Below are positions 43,501 through 58,500 of a stretch of DNA of 64,000 nt, piece by piece. The notes under the pieces were generated by a model that saw only the letters and a program-made list of their open reading frames with translations, was not told where the DNA came from and ran no database searches. The position numbers and the translations under genes were made by a program. The stretch's first letter is position 1. Every line of letters starts with the position of its first letter. Source of the stretch: Pratylenchus scribneri (taxonomy: Eukaryota; Nematoda; Chromadorea; Rhabditida; Pratylenchidae); contig JAQSEB010000058.1 of NCBI GenBank assembly GCA_030063045.1, positions 1,656,070 through 1,720,069 of the forward strand, read 5' to 3'.

Positions 43501-46500
43501 CCGAAAATCGGGGAAAAATCAATGAAAAATAGGCCTCGCTGGAAGCGATTTTCAAAATGAAAAATGAAAAATTCCCAAAAAAATTCGCCTCGGCCAGCCT
43601 AAAGGCGTGGCCGAGTTTTGAAAAATTCTTTTAAAAAAAAATCGGCCCGAAAAAAATCGAAAAAAAAGCCTGGAAGGCAGAGGCTGAAAAAAAAGAAAAT
43701 AACTGAAAAAAAGAGAAAAAAGAGGAAGAAAAAAAAATAAGAAAAAAAAAGTTAGAATTGACTAAGAAAAAACTAAGAAATTTAGAAAGAAAATAGAGGC
43801 GAATAGGCAGGTAAGTGTGATTAGAAAGAGAGAGAGGATACTGTATTTTTAGAAGAGAAAAATTAGTAGGGGCTTAGGTATAGGGTTTCTAGGGCCCTTG
43901 GGGAATCCAATAAAAAACTAAGAAATTTAGAAAAATCTAAGAAAACTAAGAAAAACAATAGCAGCCATTAGATATTGGCTGATCAGAGAAAAAGAGAAAA
44001 AGAAAATTTCGGGAGAGCGCCAGGATGTCCGCCTATCGCCAGGGTATCCGCATAGAGCTTGGGTATGGGCTAGGGTCTAGGGTTAGGGCTAGGGGTTAGG
44101 GTTAGGTAGGTAGGGTAGGGGGGAAAATTTCAAAAAACTAGAAAATTCCTAAAAAAATTCGAAAAATCATAGAAAAAAATGAGAAAAATCCCGAAAATCG
44201 GGGAAAAATCAATGAAAAATAGGCCTCGCTGGAAGCGATTTTCAAAATGAAAAATGAAAAATTCCCAAAAAAATTCGCCTCGGCCAGCCTAAAGGCGTGG
44301 CCGAGTTTTGAAAAATTCTTTTAAAAAAAAATCGGCCCGAAAAAAATCGAAAAAAAAGCCTGGAAGGCAGAGGCTGAAAAAAAAGAAAATAACTGAAAAA
44401 AAGAGAAAAAAGAGGAAGAAAAAAAAATAAGAAAAAAAAAGTTAGAATTGACTAAGAAAAAACTAAGAAATTTAGAAAGAAAATAGAGGCGAATAGGCAG
44501 GTAAGTGTGATTAGAAAGAGAGAGAGGATACTGTATTTTTAGAAGAGAAAAATTAGTAGGGGCTTAGGTATAGGGTTTCTAGGGCCCTTGGGGAATCCAA
44601 TAAAAAACTAAGAAATTTAGAAAAATCTAAGAAAACTAAGAAAAACAATAGCAGCCATTAGATATTGGCTGATCAGAGAAAAAGAGAAAAAGAAAATTTC
44701 GGGAGAGCGCCAGGATGTCCGCCTATCGCCAGGGTATCCGCATAGAGCTTGGGTATGGGCTAGGGTCTAGGGTTAGGGCTAGGGGTTAGGGTTAGGTAGG
44801 TAGGGTAGGGGGGAAAATTTCAAAAAACTAGAAAATTCCTAAAAAAATTCGAAAAATCATAGAAAAAAATGAGAAAAATCCCGAAAATCGGGGAAAAATC
44901 AATGAAAAATAGGCCTCGCTGGAAGCGATTTTCAAAATGAAAAATGAAAAATTCCCAAAAAAATTCGCCTCGGCCAGCCTAAAGGCGTGGCCGAGTTTTG
45001 AAAAATTCTTTTAAAAAAAAATCGGCCCGAAAAAAATCGAAAAAAAAGCCTGGAAGGCAGAGGCTGAAAAAAAAGAAAATAACTGAAAAAAAGAGAAAAA
45101 AGAGGAAGAAAAAAAAATAAGAAAAAAAAAGTTAGAATTGACTAAGAAAAAACTAAGAAATTTAGAAAGAAAATAGAGGCGAATAGGCAGGTAAGTGTGA
45201 TTAGAAAGAGAGAGAGGATACTGTATTTTTAGAAGAGAAAAATTAGTAGGGGCTTAGGTATAGGGTTTCTAGGGCCCTTGGGGAATCCAATAAAAAACTA
45301 AGAAATTTAGAAAAATCTAAGAAAACTAAGAAAAACAATAGCAGCCATTAGATATTGGCTGATCAGAGAAAAAGAGAAAAAGAAAATTTCGGGAGAGCGC
45401 CAGGATGTCCGCCTATCGCCAGGGTATCCGCATAGAGCTTGGGTATGGGCTAGGGTCTAGGGTTAGGGCTAGGGGTTAGGGTTAGGTAGGTAGGGTAGGG
45501 GGGAAAATTTCAAAAAACTAGAAAATTCCTAAAAAAATTCGAAAAATCATAGAAAAAAATGAGAAAAATCCCGAAAATCGGGGAAAAATCAATGAAAAAT
45601 AGGCCTCGCTGGAAGCGATTTTCAAAATGAAAAATGAAAAATTCCCAAAAAAATTCGCCTCGGCCAGCCTAAAGGCGTGGCCGAGTTTTGAAAAATTCTT
45701 TTAAAAAAAAATCGGCCCGAAAAAAATCGAAAAAAAAGCCTGGAAGGCAGAGGCTGAAAAAAAAGAAAATAACTGAAAAAAAGAGAAAAAAGAGGAAGAA
45801 AAAAAAATAAGAAAAAAAAAGTTAGAATTGACTAAGAAAAAACTAAGAAATTTAGAAAGAAAATAGAGGCGAATAGGCAGGTAAGTGTGATTAGAAAGAG
45901 AGAGAGGATACTGTATTTTTAGAAGAGAAAAATTAGTAGGGGCTTAGGTATAGGGTTTCTAGGGCCCTTGGGGAAGAGATTAAAAAACTAAGAAATTTAG
46001 AAAATCTAAGAAAACTAAGAAAAACAATAGAAGCCATTATGTATTGGCTGATTGAGAGAAAAAGAGAAAAAAAAATTTCAGACAGCGCCAGGATGTCCGC
46101 CTATCGCCAGGGTATCCGCATAGAGCTTGGGTATGGGCTAGGGTCTAGGGTTAGGGCTAGGGGTTAGGGTTAGGTAGGTAGGTAGGGTAGGGGGAAAAAT
46201 TTCAAAAAATTCGAAAAAACATGAAAAAACATGAAAAAATCAAAAAAAACCGAAAAAAATCGCAAAAATCGGGGAAAAATCAATGAAAAACAGGCTTCGC
46301 CGGAGGCGATTTTCAAAATGAAAAAAGAAAAATTCCAAAAAAAATTCGCCTCGGCCGGCCTAAAGGCCTGGCCGAGTTTTGAAATATTCTTTTTGGGAAA
46401 AAACGGCCCAGAAAAAAATTGGAAAAAAATATGCCCGGAAGGCAGAGGCTGGAAAAAAAGAAAATAATTGAAAAATAGAGAAAAAAGAGAAATAAGAAAA

Positions 46501-49500
46501 AAAAAGTTAGAATTGACTAAGAAAAAACTAAGAAATTTAGAAAGAAAATAGAGGCGAATAGGCAGGTAAGTGTGATTAGAAAGAGAGAGAGGATACTGTA
46601 TTTTTAGAAGAGAAAAATTAGTAGGGGCTTAGGTATAGGGTTTCTAGGGCCCTTGGGGAATCCAATAAAAAACTAAGAAATTTAGAAAAATCTAAGAAAA
46701 CTAAGAAAAACAATAGCAGCCATTAGATATTGGCTGATCAGAGAAAAAGAGAAAAAGAAAATTTCGGGAGAGCGCCAGGATGTCCGCCTATCGCCAGGGT
46801 ATCCGCATAGAGCTTGGGTATGGGCTAGGGTCTAGGGTTAGGGCTAGGGGTTAGGGTTAGGTAGGTAGGGTAGGGGGGAAAATTTCAAAAAACTAGAAAA
46901 TTCCTAAAAAAATTCGAAAAATCATAGAAAAAAATGAGAAAAATCCCGAAAATCGGGGAAAAATCAATGAAAAATAGGCCTCGCTGGAAGCGATTTTCAA
47001 AATGAAAAATGAAAAATTCCCAAAAAAATTCGCCTCGGCCAGCCTAAAGGCGTGGCCGAGTTTTGAAAAATTCTTTTAAAAAAAAATCGGCCCGAAAAAA
47101 ATCGAAAAAAAAGCCTGGAAGGCAGAGGCTGAAAAAAAAGAAAATAACTGAAAAAAAGAGAAAAAAGAGGAAGAAAAAAAAATAAGAAAAAAAAAGTTAG
47201 AATTGACTAAGAAAAAACTAAGAAATTTAGAAAGAAAATAGAGGCGAATAGGCAGGTAAGTGTGATTAGAAAGAGAGAGAGGATACTGTATTTTTAGAAG
47301 AGAAAAATTAGTAGGGGCTTAGGTATAGGGTTTCTAGGGCCCTTGGGGAATCCAATAAAAAACTAAGAAATTTAGAAAAATCTAAGAAAACTAAGAAAAA
47401 CAATAGCAGCCATTAGATATTGGCTGATCAGAGAAAAAGAGAAAAAGAAAATTTCGGGAGAGCGCCAGGATGTCCGCCTATCGCCAGGGTATCCGCATAG
47501 AGCTTGGGTATGGGCTAGGGTCTAGGGTTAGGGCTAGGGGTTAGGGTTAGGTAGGTAGGGTAGGGGGGAAAATTTCAAAAAACTAGAAAATTCCTAAAAA
47601 AATTCGAAAAATCATAGAAAAAAATGAGAAAAATCCCGAAAATCGGGGAAAAATCAATGAAAAATAGGCCTCGCTGGAAGCGATTTTCAAAATGAAAAAT
47701 GAAAAATTCCCAAAAAAATTCGCCTCGGCCAGCCTAAAGGCGTGGCCGAGTTTTGAAAAATTCTTTTAAAAAAAAATCGGCCCGAAAAAAATCGAAAAAA
47801 AAGCCTGGAAGGCAGAGGCTGAAAAAAAAGAAAATAACTGAAAAAAAGAGAAAAAAGAGGAAGAAAAAAAAATAAGAAAAAAAAAGTTAGAATTGACTAA
47901 GAAAAAACTAAGAAATTTAGAAAGAAAATAGAGGCGAATAGGCAGGTAAGTGTGATTAGAAAGAGAGAGAGGATACTGTATTTTTAGAAGAGAAAAATTA
48001 GTAGGGGCTTAGGTATAGGGTTTCTAGGGCCCTTGGGGAATCCAATAAAAAACTAAGAAATTTAGAAAAATCTAAGAAAACTAAGAAAAACAATAGCAGC
48101 CATTAGATATTGGCTGATCAGAGAAAAAGAGAAAAAGAAAATTTCGGGAGAGCGCCAGGATGTCCGCCTATCGCCAGGGTATCCGCATAGAGCTTGGGTA
48201 TGGGCTAGGGTCTAGGGTTAGGGCTAGGGGTTAGGGTTAGGTAGGTAGGGTAGGGGGGAAAATTTCAAAAAACTAGAAAATTCCTAAAAAAATTCGAAAA
48301 ATCATAGAAAAAAATGAGAAAAATCCCGAAAATCGGGGAAAAATCAATGAAAAATAGGCCTCGCTGGAAGCGATTTTCAAAATGAAAAATGAAAAATTCC
48401 CAAAAAAATTCGCCTCGGCCAGCCTAAAGGCGTGGCCGAGTTTTGAAAAATTCTTTTAAAAAAAAATCGGCCCGAAAAAAATCGAAAAAAAAGCCTGGAA
48501 GGCAGAGGCTGAAAAAAAAGAAAATAACTGAAAAAAAGAGAAAAAAGAGGAAGAAAAAAAAATAAGAAAAAAAAAGTTAGAATTGACTAAGAAAAAACTA
48601 AGAAATTTAGAAAGAAAATAGAGGCGAATAGGCAGGTAAGTGTGATTAGAAAGAGAGAGAGGATACTGTATTTTTAGAAGAGAAAAATTAGTAGGGGCTT
48701 AGGTATAGGGTTTCTAGGGCCCTTGGGGAAGAGATTAAAAAAATAAGAAATTTTGAAAAACTAATAAGAAAAACAATAGAAGCCATTATGTATCGGCTGA
48801 TGAGAGAAAAAGAGAAAAAAAAATTTCAGACAGCGCCAGGATGTCCGCCTCAAGCCAGGGTATCCGCATAGAGCTTGGGTATGGGCTAGGGTCTAGGGTT
48901 AGGGCTAGGGGTTAGGGTTAGGTAGGTAGGTAGGGTAGGGGGAAAAATTTCAAAAAATTCGAAAAAACATGAAAAAATCAAAAAAAACCGAAAAAAATCG
49001 CAAAAATCGGGGAAAAATCAATGAAAAACAGGCTTCGCCGGAGGCGATTTTCAAAATGAAAAAAGAAAAATTCCAAAAAAAATTCGCCTCGGCCGGCCTA
49101 AAGGCCTGGCCGAGTTTTGAAATATTCTTTTTGGGAAAAAACGGCCCAGAAAAAAATTGGAAAAAAATATGCCCGGAAGGCAGAGGCTGGAAAAAAAGAA
49201 AATAATTGAAAAATAGAGAAAAAAGAGAAATAAGAAAAAAAAAGTTAGAATTGACTAAGAAAAAACTAAGAAATTTAGAAAGAAAATAGAGGCGAATAGG
49301 CAGGTAAGTGTGATTAGAAAGAGAGAGAGGATACTGTATTTTTAGAAGAGAAAAATTAGTAGGGGCTTAGGTATAGGGTTTCTAGGGCCCTTGGGGAATC
49401 CAATAAAAAACTAAGAAATTTAGAAAAATCTAAGAAAACTAAGAAAAACAATAGCAGCCATTAGATATTGGCTGATCAGAGAAAAAGAGAAAAAGAAAAT

Positions 49501-52500
49501 TTCGGGAGAGCGCCAGGATGTCCGCCTATCGCCAGGGTATCCGCATAGAGCTTGGGTATGGGCTAGGGTCTAGGGTTAGGGCTAGGGGTTAGGGTTAGGT
49601 AGGTAGGGTAGGGGGGAAAATTTCAAAAAACTAGAAAATTCCTAAAAAAATTCGAAAAATCATAGAAAAAAATGAGAAAAATCCCGAAAATCGGGGAAAA
49701 ATCAATGAAAAATAGGCCTCGCTGGAAGCGATTTTCAAAATGAAAAATGAAAAATTCCCAAAAAAATTCGCCTCGGCCAGCCTAAAGGCGTGGCCGAGTT
49801 TTGAAAAATTCTTTTAAAAAAAAATCGGCCCGAAAAAAATCGAAAAAAAAGCCTGGAAGGCAGAGGCTGAAAAAAAAGAAAATAACTGAAAAAAAGAGAA
49901 AAAAGAGGAAGAAAAAAAAATAAGAAAAAAAAAGTTAGAATTGACTAAGAAAAAACTAAGAAATTTAGAAAGAAAATAGAGGCGAATAGGCAGGTAAGTG
50001 TGATTAGAAAGAGAGAGAGGATACTGTATTTTTAGAAGAGAAAAATTAGTAGGGGCTTAGGTATAGGGTTTCTAGGGCCCTTGGGGAATCCAATAAAAAA
50101 CTAAGAAATTTAGAAAAATCTAAGAAAACTAAGAAAAACAATAGCAGCCATTAGATATTGGCTGATCAGAGAAAAAGAGAAAAAGAAAATTTCGGGAGAG
50201 CGCCAGGATGTCCGCCTATCGCCAGGGTATCCGCATAGAGCTTGGGTATGGGCTAGGGTCTAGGGTTAGGGCTAGGGGTTAGGGTTAGGTAGGTAGGGTA
50301 GGGGGGAAAATTTCAAAAAACTAGAAAATTCCTAAAAAAATTCGAAAAATCATAGAAAAAAATGAGAAAAATCCCGAAAATCGGGGAAAAATCAATGAAA
50401 AATAGGCCTCGCTGGAAGCGATTTTCAAAATGAAAAATGAAAAATTCCCAAAAAAATTCGCCTCGGCCAGCCTAAAGGCGTGGCCGAGTTTTGAAAAATT
50501 CTTTTAAAAAAAAATCGGCCCGAAAAAAATCGAAAAAAAAGCCTGGAAGGCAGAGGCTGAAAAAAAAGAAAATAACTGAAAAAAAGAGAAAAAAGAGGAA
50601 GAAAAAAAAATAAGAAAAAAAAAGTTAGAATTGACTAAGAAAAAACTAAGAAATTTAGAAAGAAAATAGAGGCGAATAGGCAGGTAAGTGTGATTAGAAA
50701 GAGAGAGAGGATACTGTATTTTTAGAAGAGAAAAATTAGTAGGGGCTTAGGTATAGGGTTTCTAGGGCCCTTGGGGAAGAGATTAAAAAACTAAGAAATT
50801 TAGAAAATCTAAGAAAACTAAGAAAAACAATAGAAGCCATTATGTATTGGCTGATTGAGAGAAAAAGAGAAAAAAAAATTTCAGACAGCGCCAGGATGTC
50901 CGCCTATCGCCAGGGTATCCGCATAGAGCTTGGGTATGGGCTAGGGTCTAGGGTTAGGGCTAGGGGTTAGGGTTAGGTAGGTAGGTAGGGTAGGGGGAAA
51001 AATTTCAAAAAATTCGAAAAAACATGAAAAAACATGAAAAAATCAAAAAAAACCGAAAAAAATCGCAAAAATCGGGGAAAAATCAATGAAAAACAGGCTT
51101 CGCCGGAGGCGATTTTCAAAATGAAAAAAGAAAAATTCCAAAAAAAATTCGCCTCGGCCGGCCTAAAGGCCTGGCCGAGTTTTGAAATATTCTTTTTGGG
51201 AAAAAACGGCCCAGAAAAAAATTGGAAAAAAATATGCCCGGAAGGCAGAGGCTGGAAAAAAAGAAAATAATTGAAAAATAGAGAAAAAAGAGAAATAAGA
51301 AAAAAAAAGTTAGAATTGACTAAGAAAAAACTAAGAAATTTAGAAAGAAAATAGAGGCGAATAGGCAGGTAAGTGTGATTAGAAAGAGAGAGAGGATACT
51401 GTATTTTTAGAAGAGAAAAATTAGTAGGGGCTTAGGTATAGGGTTTCTAGGGCCCTTGGGGAATCCAATAAAAAACTAAGAAATTTAGAAAAATCTAAGA
51501 AAACTAAGAAAAACAATAGCAGCCATTAGATATTGGCTGATCAGAGAAAAAGAGAAAAAGAAAATTTCGGGAGAGCGCCAGGATGTCCGCCTATCGCCAG
51601 GGTATCCGCATAGAGCTTGGGTATGGGCTAGGGTCTAGGGTTAGGGCTAGGGGTTAGGGTTAGGTAGGTAGGGTAGGGGGGAAAATTTCAAAAAACTAGA
51701 AAATTCCTAAAAAAATTCGAAAAATCATAGAAAAAAATGAGAAAAATCCCGAAAATCGGGGAAAAATCAATGAAAAATAGGCCTCGCTGGAAGCGATTTT
51801 CAAAATGAAAAATGAAAAATTCCCAAAAAAATTCGCCTCGGCCAGCCTAAAGGCGTGGCCGAGTTTTGAAAAATTCTTTTAAAAAAAAATCGGCCCGAAA
51901 AAAATCGAAAAAAAAGCCTGGAAGGCAGAGGCTGAAAAAAAAGAAAATAACTGAAAAAAAGAGAAAAAAGAGGAAGAAAAAAAAATAAGAAAAAAAAAGT
52001 TAGAATTGACTAAGAAAAAACTAAGAAATTTAGAAAGAAAATAGAGGCGAATAGGCAGGTAAGTGTGATTAGAAAGAGAGAGAGGATACTGTATTTTTAG
52101 AAGAGAAAAATTAGTAGGGGCTTAGGTATAGGGTTTCTAGGGCCCTTGGGGAAGAGATTAAAAAACTAAGAAATTTAGAAAATCTAAGAAAACTAAGAAA
52201 AACAATAGAAGCCATTATGTATTGGCTGATTGAGAGAAAAAGAGAAAAAAAAATTTCAGACAGCGCCAGGATGTCCGCCTATCGCCAGGGTATCCGCATA
52301 GAGCTTGGGTATGGGCTAGGGTCTAGGGTTAGGGCTAGGGGTTAGGGTTAGGTAGGTAGGTAGGGTAGGGGGAAAAATTTCAAAAAATTCGAAAAAACAT
52401 GAAAAAACATGAAAAAATCAAAAAAAACCGAAAAAAATCGCAAAAATCGGGGAAAAATCAATGAAAAACAGGCTTCGCCGGAGGCGATTTTCAAAATGAA

Positions 52501-55500
52501 AAAAGAAAAATTCCAAAAAAAATTCGCCTCGGCCGGCCTAAAGGCCTGGCCGAGTTTTGAAATATTCTTTTTGGGAAAAAACGGCCCAGAAAAAAATTGG
52601 AAAAAAATATGCCCGGAAGGCAGAGGCTGGAAAAAAAGAAAATAATTGAAAAATAGAGAAAAAAGAGAAATAAGAAAAAAAAAGTTAGAATTGACTAAGA
52701 AAAAACTAAGAAATTTAGAAAGAAAATAGAGGCGAATAGGCAGGTAAGTGTGATTAGAAAGAGAGAGAGGATACTGTATTTTTAGAAGAGAAAAATTAGT
52801 AGGGGCTTAGGTATAGGGTTTCTAGGGCCCTTGGGGAATCCAATAAAAAACTAAGAAATTTAGAAAAATCTAAGAAAACTAAGAAAAACAATAGCAGCCA
52901 TTAGATATTGGCTGATCAGAGAAAAAGAGAAAAAGAAAATTTCGGGAGAGCGCCAGGATGTCCGCCTATCGCCAGGGTATCCGCATAGAGCTTGGGTATG
53001 GGCTAGGGTCTAGGGTTAGGGCTAGGGGTTAGGGTTAGGTAGGTAGGGTAGGGGGGAAAATTTCAAAAAACTAGAAAATTCCTAAAAAAATTCGAAAAAT
53101 CATAGAAAAAAATGAGAAAAATCCCGAAAATCGGGGAAAAATCAATGAAAAATAGGCCTCGCTGGAAGCGATTTTCAAAATGAAAAATGAAAAATTCCCA
53201 AAAAAATTCGCCTCGGCCAGCCTAAAGGCGTGGCCGAGTTTTGAAAAATTCTTTTAAAAAAAAATCGGCCCGAAAAAAATCGAAAAAAAAGCCTGGAAGG
53301 CAGAGGCTGAAAAAAAAGAAAATAACTGAAAAAAAGAGAAAAAAGAGGAAGAAAAAAAAATAAGAAAAAAAAAGTTAGAATTGACTAAGAAAAAACTAAG
53401 AAATTTAGAAAGAAAATAGAGGCGAATAGGCAGGTAAGTGTGATTAGAAAGAGAGAGAGGATACTGTATTTTTAGAAGAGAAAAATTAGTAGGGGCTTAG
53501 GTATAGGGTTTCTAGGGCCCTTGGGGAATCCAATAAAAAACTAAGAAATTTAGAAAAATCTAAGAAAACTAAGAAAAACAATAGCAGCCATTAGATATTG
53601 GCTGATCAGAGAAAAAGAGAAAAAGAAAATTTCGGGAGAGCGCCAGGATGTCCGCCTATCGCCAGGGTATCCGCATAGAGCTTGGGTATGGGCTAGGGTC
53701 TAGGGTTAGGGCTAGGGGTTAGGGTTAGGTAGGTAGGGTAGGGGGGAAAATTTCAAAAAACTAGAAAATTCCTAAAAAAATTCGAAAAATCATAGAAAAA
53801 AATGAGAAAAATCCCGAAAATCGGGGAAAAATCAATGAAAAATAGGCCTCGCTGGAAGCGATTTTCAAAATGAAAAATGAAAAATTCCCAAAAAAATTCG
53901 CCTCGGCCAGCCTAAAGGCGTGGCCGAGTTTTGAAAAATTCTTTTAAAAAAAAATCGGCCCGAAAAAAATCGAAAAAAAAGCCTGGAAGGCAGAGGCTGA
54001 AAAAAAAGAAAATAACTGAAAAAAAGAGAAAAAAGAGGAAGAAAAAAAAATAAGAAAAAAAAAGTTAGAATTGACTAAGAAAAAACTAAGAAATTTAGAA
54101 AGAAAATAGAGGCGAATAGGCAGGTAAGTGTGATTAGAAAGAGAGAGAGGATACTGTATTTTTAGAAGAGAAAAATTAGTAGGGGCTTAGGTATAGGGTT
54201 TCTAGGGCCCTTGGGGAAGAGATTAAAAAAATAAGAAATTTTGAAAAACTAATAAGAAAAACAATAGAAGCCATTATGTATCGGCTGATGAGAGAAAAAG
54301 AGAAAAAAAAATTTCAGACAGCGCCAGGATGTCCGCCTCAAGCCAGGGTATCCGCATAGAGCTTGGGTATGGGCTAGGGTCTAGGGTTAGGGCTAGGGGT
54401 TAGGGTTAGGTAGGTAGGTAGGGTAGGGGGAAAAATTTCAAAAAATTCGAAAAAACATGAAAAAATCAAAAAAAACCGAAAAAAATCGCAAAAATCGGGG
54501 AAAAATCAATGAAAAACAGGCTTCGCCGGAGGCGATTTTCAAAATGAAAAAAGAAAAATTCCAAAAAAAATTCGCCTCGGCCGGCCTAAAGGCCTGGCCG
54601 AGTTTTGAAATATTCTTTTTGGGAAAAAACGGCCCAGAAAAAAATTGGAAAAAAATATGCCCGGAAGGCAGAGGCTGGAAAAAAAGAAAATAATTGAAAA
54701 ATAGAGAAAAAAGAGAAATAAGAAAAAAAAAGTTAGAATTGACTAAGAAAAAACTAAGAAATTTAGAAAGAAAATAGAGGCGAATAGGCAGGTAAGTGTG
54801 ATTAGAAAGAGAGAGAGGATACTGTATTTTTAGAAGAGAAAAATTAGTAGGGGCTTAGGTATAGGGTTTCTAGGGCCCTTGGGGAATCCAATAAAAAACT
54901 AAGAAATTTAGAAAAATCTAAGAAAACTAAGAAAAACAATAGCAGCCATTAGATATTGGCTGATCAGAGAAAAAGAGAAAAAGAAAATTTCGGGAGAGCG
55001 CCAGGATGTCCGCCTATCGCCAGGGTATCCGCATAGAGCTTGGGTATGGGCTAGGGTCTAGGGTTAGGGCTAGGGGTTAGGGTTAGGTAGGTAGGGTAGG
55101 GGGGAAAATTTCAAAAAACTAGAAAATTCCTAAAAAAATTCGAAAAATCATAGAAAAAAATGAGAAAAATCCCGAAAATCGGGGAAAAATCAATGAAAAA
55201 TAGGCCTCGCTGGAAGCGATTTTCAAAATGAAAAATGAAAAATTCCCAAAAAAATTCGCCTCGGCCAGCCTAAAGGCGTGGCCGAGTTTTGAAAAATTCT
55301 TTTAAAAAAAAATCGGCCCGAAAAAAATCGAAAAAAAAGCCTGGAAGGCAGAGGCTGAAAAAAAAGAAAATAACTGAAAAAAAGAGAAAAAAGAGGAAGA
55401 AAAAAAAATAAGAAAAAAAAAGTTAGAATTGACTAAGAAAAAACTAAGAAATTTAGAAAGAAAATAGAGGCGAATAGGCAGGTAAGTGTGATTAGAAAGA

Positions 55501-58500
55501 GAGAGAGGATACTGTATTTTTAGAAGAGAAAAATTAGTAGGGGCTTAGGTATAGGGTTTCTAGGGCCCTTGGGGAAGAGATTAAAAAACTAAGAAATTTA
55601 GAAAATCTAAGAAAACTAAGAAAAACAATAGAAGCCATTATGTATTGGCTGATTGAGAGAAAAAGAGAAAAAAAAATTTCAGACAGCGCCAGGATGTCCG
55701 CCTATCGCCAGGGTATCCGCATAGAGCTTGGGTATGGGCTAGGGTCTAGGGTTAGGGCTAGGGGTTAGGGTTAGGTAGGTAGGTAGGGTAGGGGGAAAAA
55801 TTTCAAAAAATTCGAAAAAACATGAAAAAACATGAAAAAATCAAAAAAAACCGAAAAAAATCGCAAAAATCGGGGAAAAATCAATGAAAAACAGGCTTCG
55901 CCGGAGGCGATTTTCAAAATGAAAAAAGAAAAATTCCAAAAAAAATTCGCCTCGGCCGGCCTAAAGGCCTGGCCGAGTTTTGAAATATTCTTTTTGGGAA
56001 AAAACGGCCCAGAAAAAAATTGGAAAAAAATATGCCCGGAAGGCAGAGGCTGGAAAAAAAGAAAATAATTGAAAAATAGAGAAAAAAGAGAAATAAGAAA
56101 AAAAAAGTTAGAATTGACTAAGAAAAAACTAAGAAATTTAGAAAGAAAATAGAGGCGAATAGGCAGGTAAGTGTGATTAGAAAGAGAGAGAGGATACTGT
56201 ATTTTTAGAAGAGAAAAATTAGTAGGGGCTTAGGTATAGGGTTTCTAGGGCCCTTGGGGAATCCAATAAAAAACTAAGAAATTTAGAAAAATCTAAGAAA
56301 ACTAAGAAAAACAATAGCAGCCATTAGATATTGGCTGATCAGAGAAAAAGAGAAAAAGAAAATTTCGGGAGAGCGCCAGGATGTCCGCCTATCGCCAGGG
56401 TATCCGCATAGAGCTTGGGTATGGGCTAGGGTCTAGGGTTAGGGCTAGGGGTTAGGGTTAGGTAGGTAGGGTAGGGGGGAAAATTTCAAAAAACTAGAAA
56501 ATTCCTAAAAAAATTCGAAAAATCATAGAAAAAAATGAGAAAAATCCCGAAAATCGGGGAAAAATCAATGAAAAATAGGCCTCGCTGGAAGCGATTTTCA
56601 AAATGAAAAATGAAAAATTCCCAAAAAAATTCGCCTCGGCCAGCCTAAAGGCGTGGCCGAGTTTTGAAAAATTCTTTTAAAAAAAAATCGGCCCGAAAAA
56701 AATCGAAAAAAAAGCCTGGAAGGCAGAGGCTGAAAAAAAAGAAAATAACTGAAAAAAAGAGAAAAAAGAGGAAGAAAAAAAAATAAGAAAAAAAAAGTTA
56801 GAATTGACTAAGAAAAAACTAAGAAATTTAGAAAGAAAATAGAGGCGAATAGGCAGGTAAGTGTGATTAGAAAGAGAGAGAGGATACTGTATTTTTAGAA
56901 GAGAAAAATTAGTAGGGGCTTAGGTATAGGGTTTCTAGGGCCCTTGGGGAATCCAATAAAAAACTAAGAAATTTAGAAAAATCTAAGAAAACTAAGAAAA
57001 ACAATAGCAGCCATTAGATATTGGCTGATCAGAGAAAAAGAGAAAAAGAAAATTTCGGGAGAGCGCCAGGATGTCCGCCTATCGCCAGGGTATCCGCATA
57101 GAGCTTGGGTATGGGCTAGGGTCTAGGGTTAGGGCTAGGGGTTAGGGTTAGGTAGGTAGGGTAGGGGGGAAAATTTCAAAAAACTAGAAAATTCCTAAAA
57201 AAATTCGAAAAATCATAGAAAAAAATGAGAAAAATCCCGAAAATCGGGGAAAAATCAATGAAAAATAGGCCTCGCTGGAAGCGATTTTCAAAATGAAAAA
57301 TGAAAAATTCCCAAAAAAATTCGCCTCGGCCAGCCTAAAGGCGTGGCCGAGTTTTGAAAAATTCTTTTAAAAAAAAATCGGCCCGAAAAAAATCGAAAAA
57401 AAAGCCTGGAAGGCAGAGGCTGAAAAAAAAGAAAATAACTGAAAAAAAGAGAAAAAAGAGGAAGAAAAAAAAATAAGAAAAAAAAAGTTAGAATTGACTA
57501 AGAAAAAACTAAGAAATTTAGAAAGAAAATAGAGGCGAATAGGCAGGTAAGTGTGATTAGAAAGAGAGAGAGGATACTGTATTTTTAGAAGAGAAAAATT
57601 AGTAGGGGCTTAGGTATAGGGTTTCTAGGGCCCTTGGGGAAGAGATTAAAAAAATAAGAAATTTTGAAAAACTAATAAGAAAAACAATAGAAGCCATTAT
57701 GTATCGGCTGATGAGAGAAAAAGAGAAAAAAAAATTTCAGACAGCGCCAGGATGTCCGCCTCAAGCCAGGGTATCCGCATAGAGCTTGGGTATGGGCTAG
57801 GGTCTAGGGTTAGGGCTAGGGGTTAGGGTTAGGTAGGTAGGTAGGGTAGGGGGAAAAATTTCAAAAAATTCGAAAAAACATGAAAAAATCAAAAAAAACC
57901 GAAAAAAATCGCAAAAATCGGGGAAAAATCAATGAAAAACAGGCTTCGCCGGAGGCGATTTTCAAAATGAAAAAAGAAAAATTCCAAAAAAAATTCGCCT
58001 CGGCCGGCCTAAAGGCCTGGCCGAGTTTTGAAATATTCTTTTTGGGAAAAAACGGCCCAGAAAAAAATTGGAAAAAAATATGCCCGGAAGGCAGAGGCTG
58101 GAAAAAAAGAAAATAATTGAAAAATAGAGAAAAAAGAGAAATAAGAAAAAAAAAGTTAGAATTGACTAAGAAAAAACTAAGAAATTTAGAAAGAAAATAG
58201 AGGCGAATAGGCAGGTAAGTGTGATTAGAAAGAGAGAGAGGATACTGTATTTTTAGAAGAGAAAAATTAGTAGGGGCTTAGGTATAGGGTTTCTAGGGCC
58301 CTTGGGGAATCCAATAAAAAACTAAGAAATTTAGAAAAATCTAAGAAAACTAAGAAAAACAATAGCAGCCATTAGATATTGGCTGATCAGAGAAAAAGAG
58401 AAAAAGAAAATTTCGGGAGAGCGCCAGGATGTCCGCCTATCGCCAGGGTATCCGCATAGAGCTTGGGTATGGGCTAGGGTCTAGGGTTAGGGCTAGGGGT

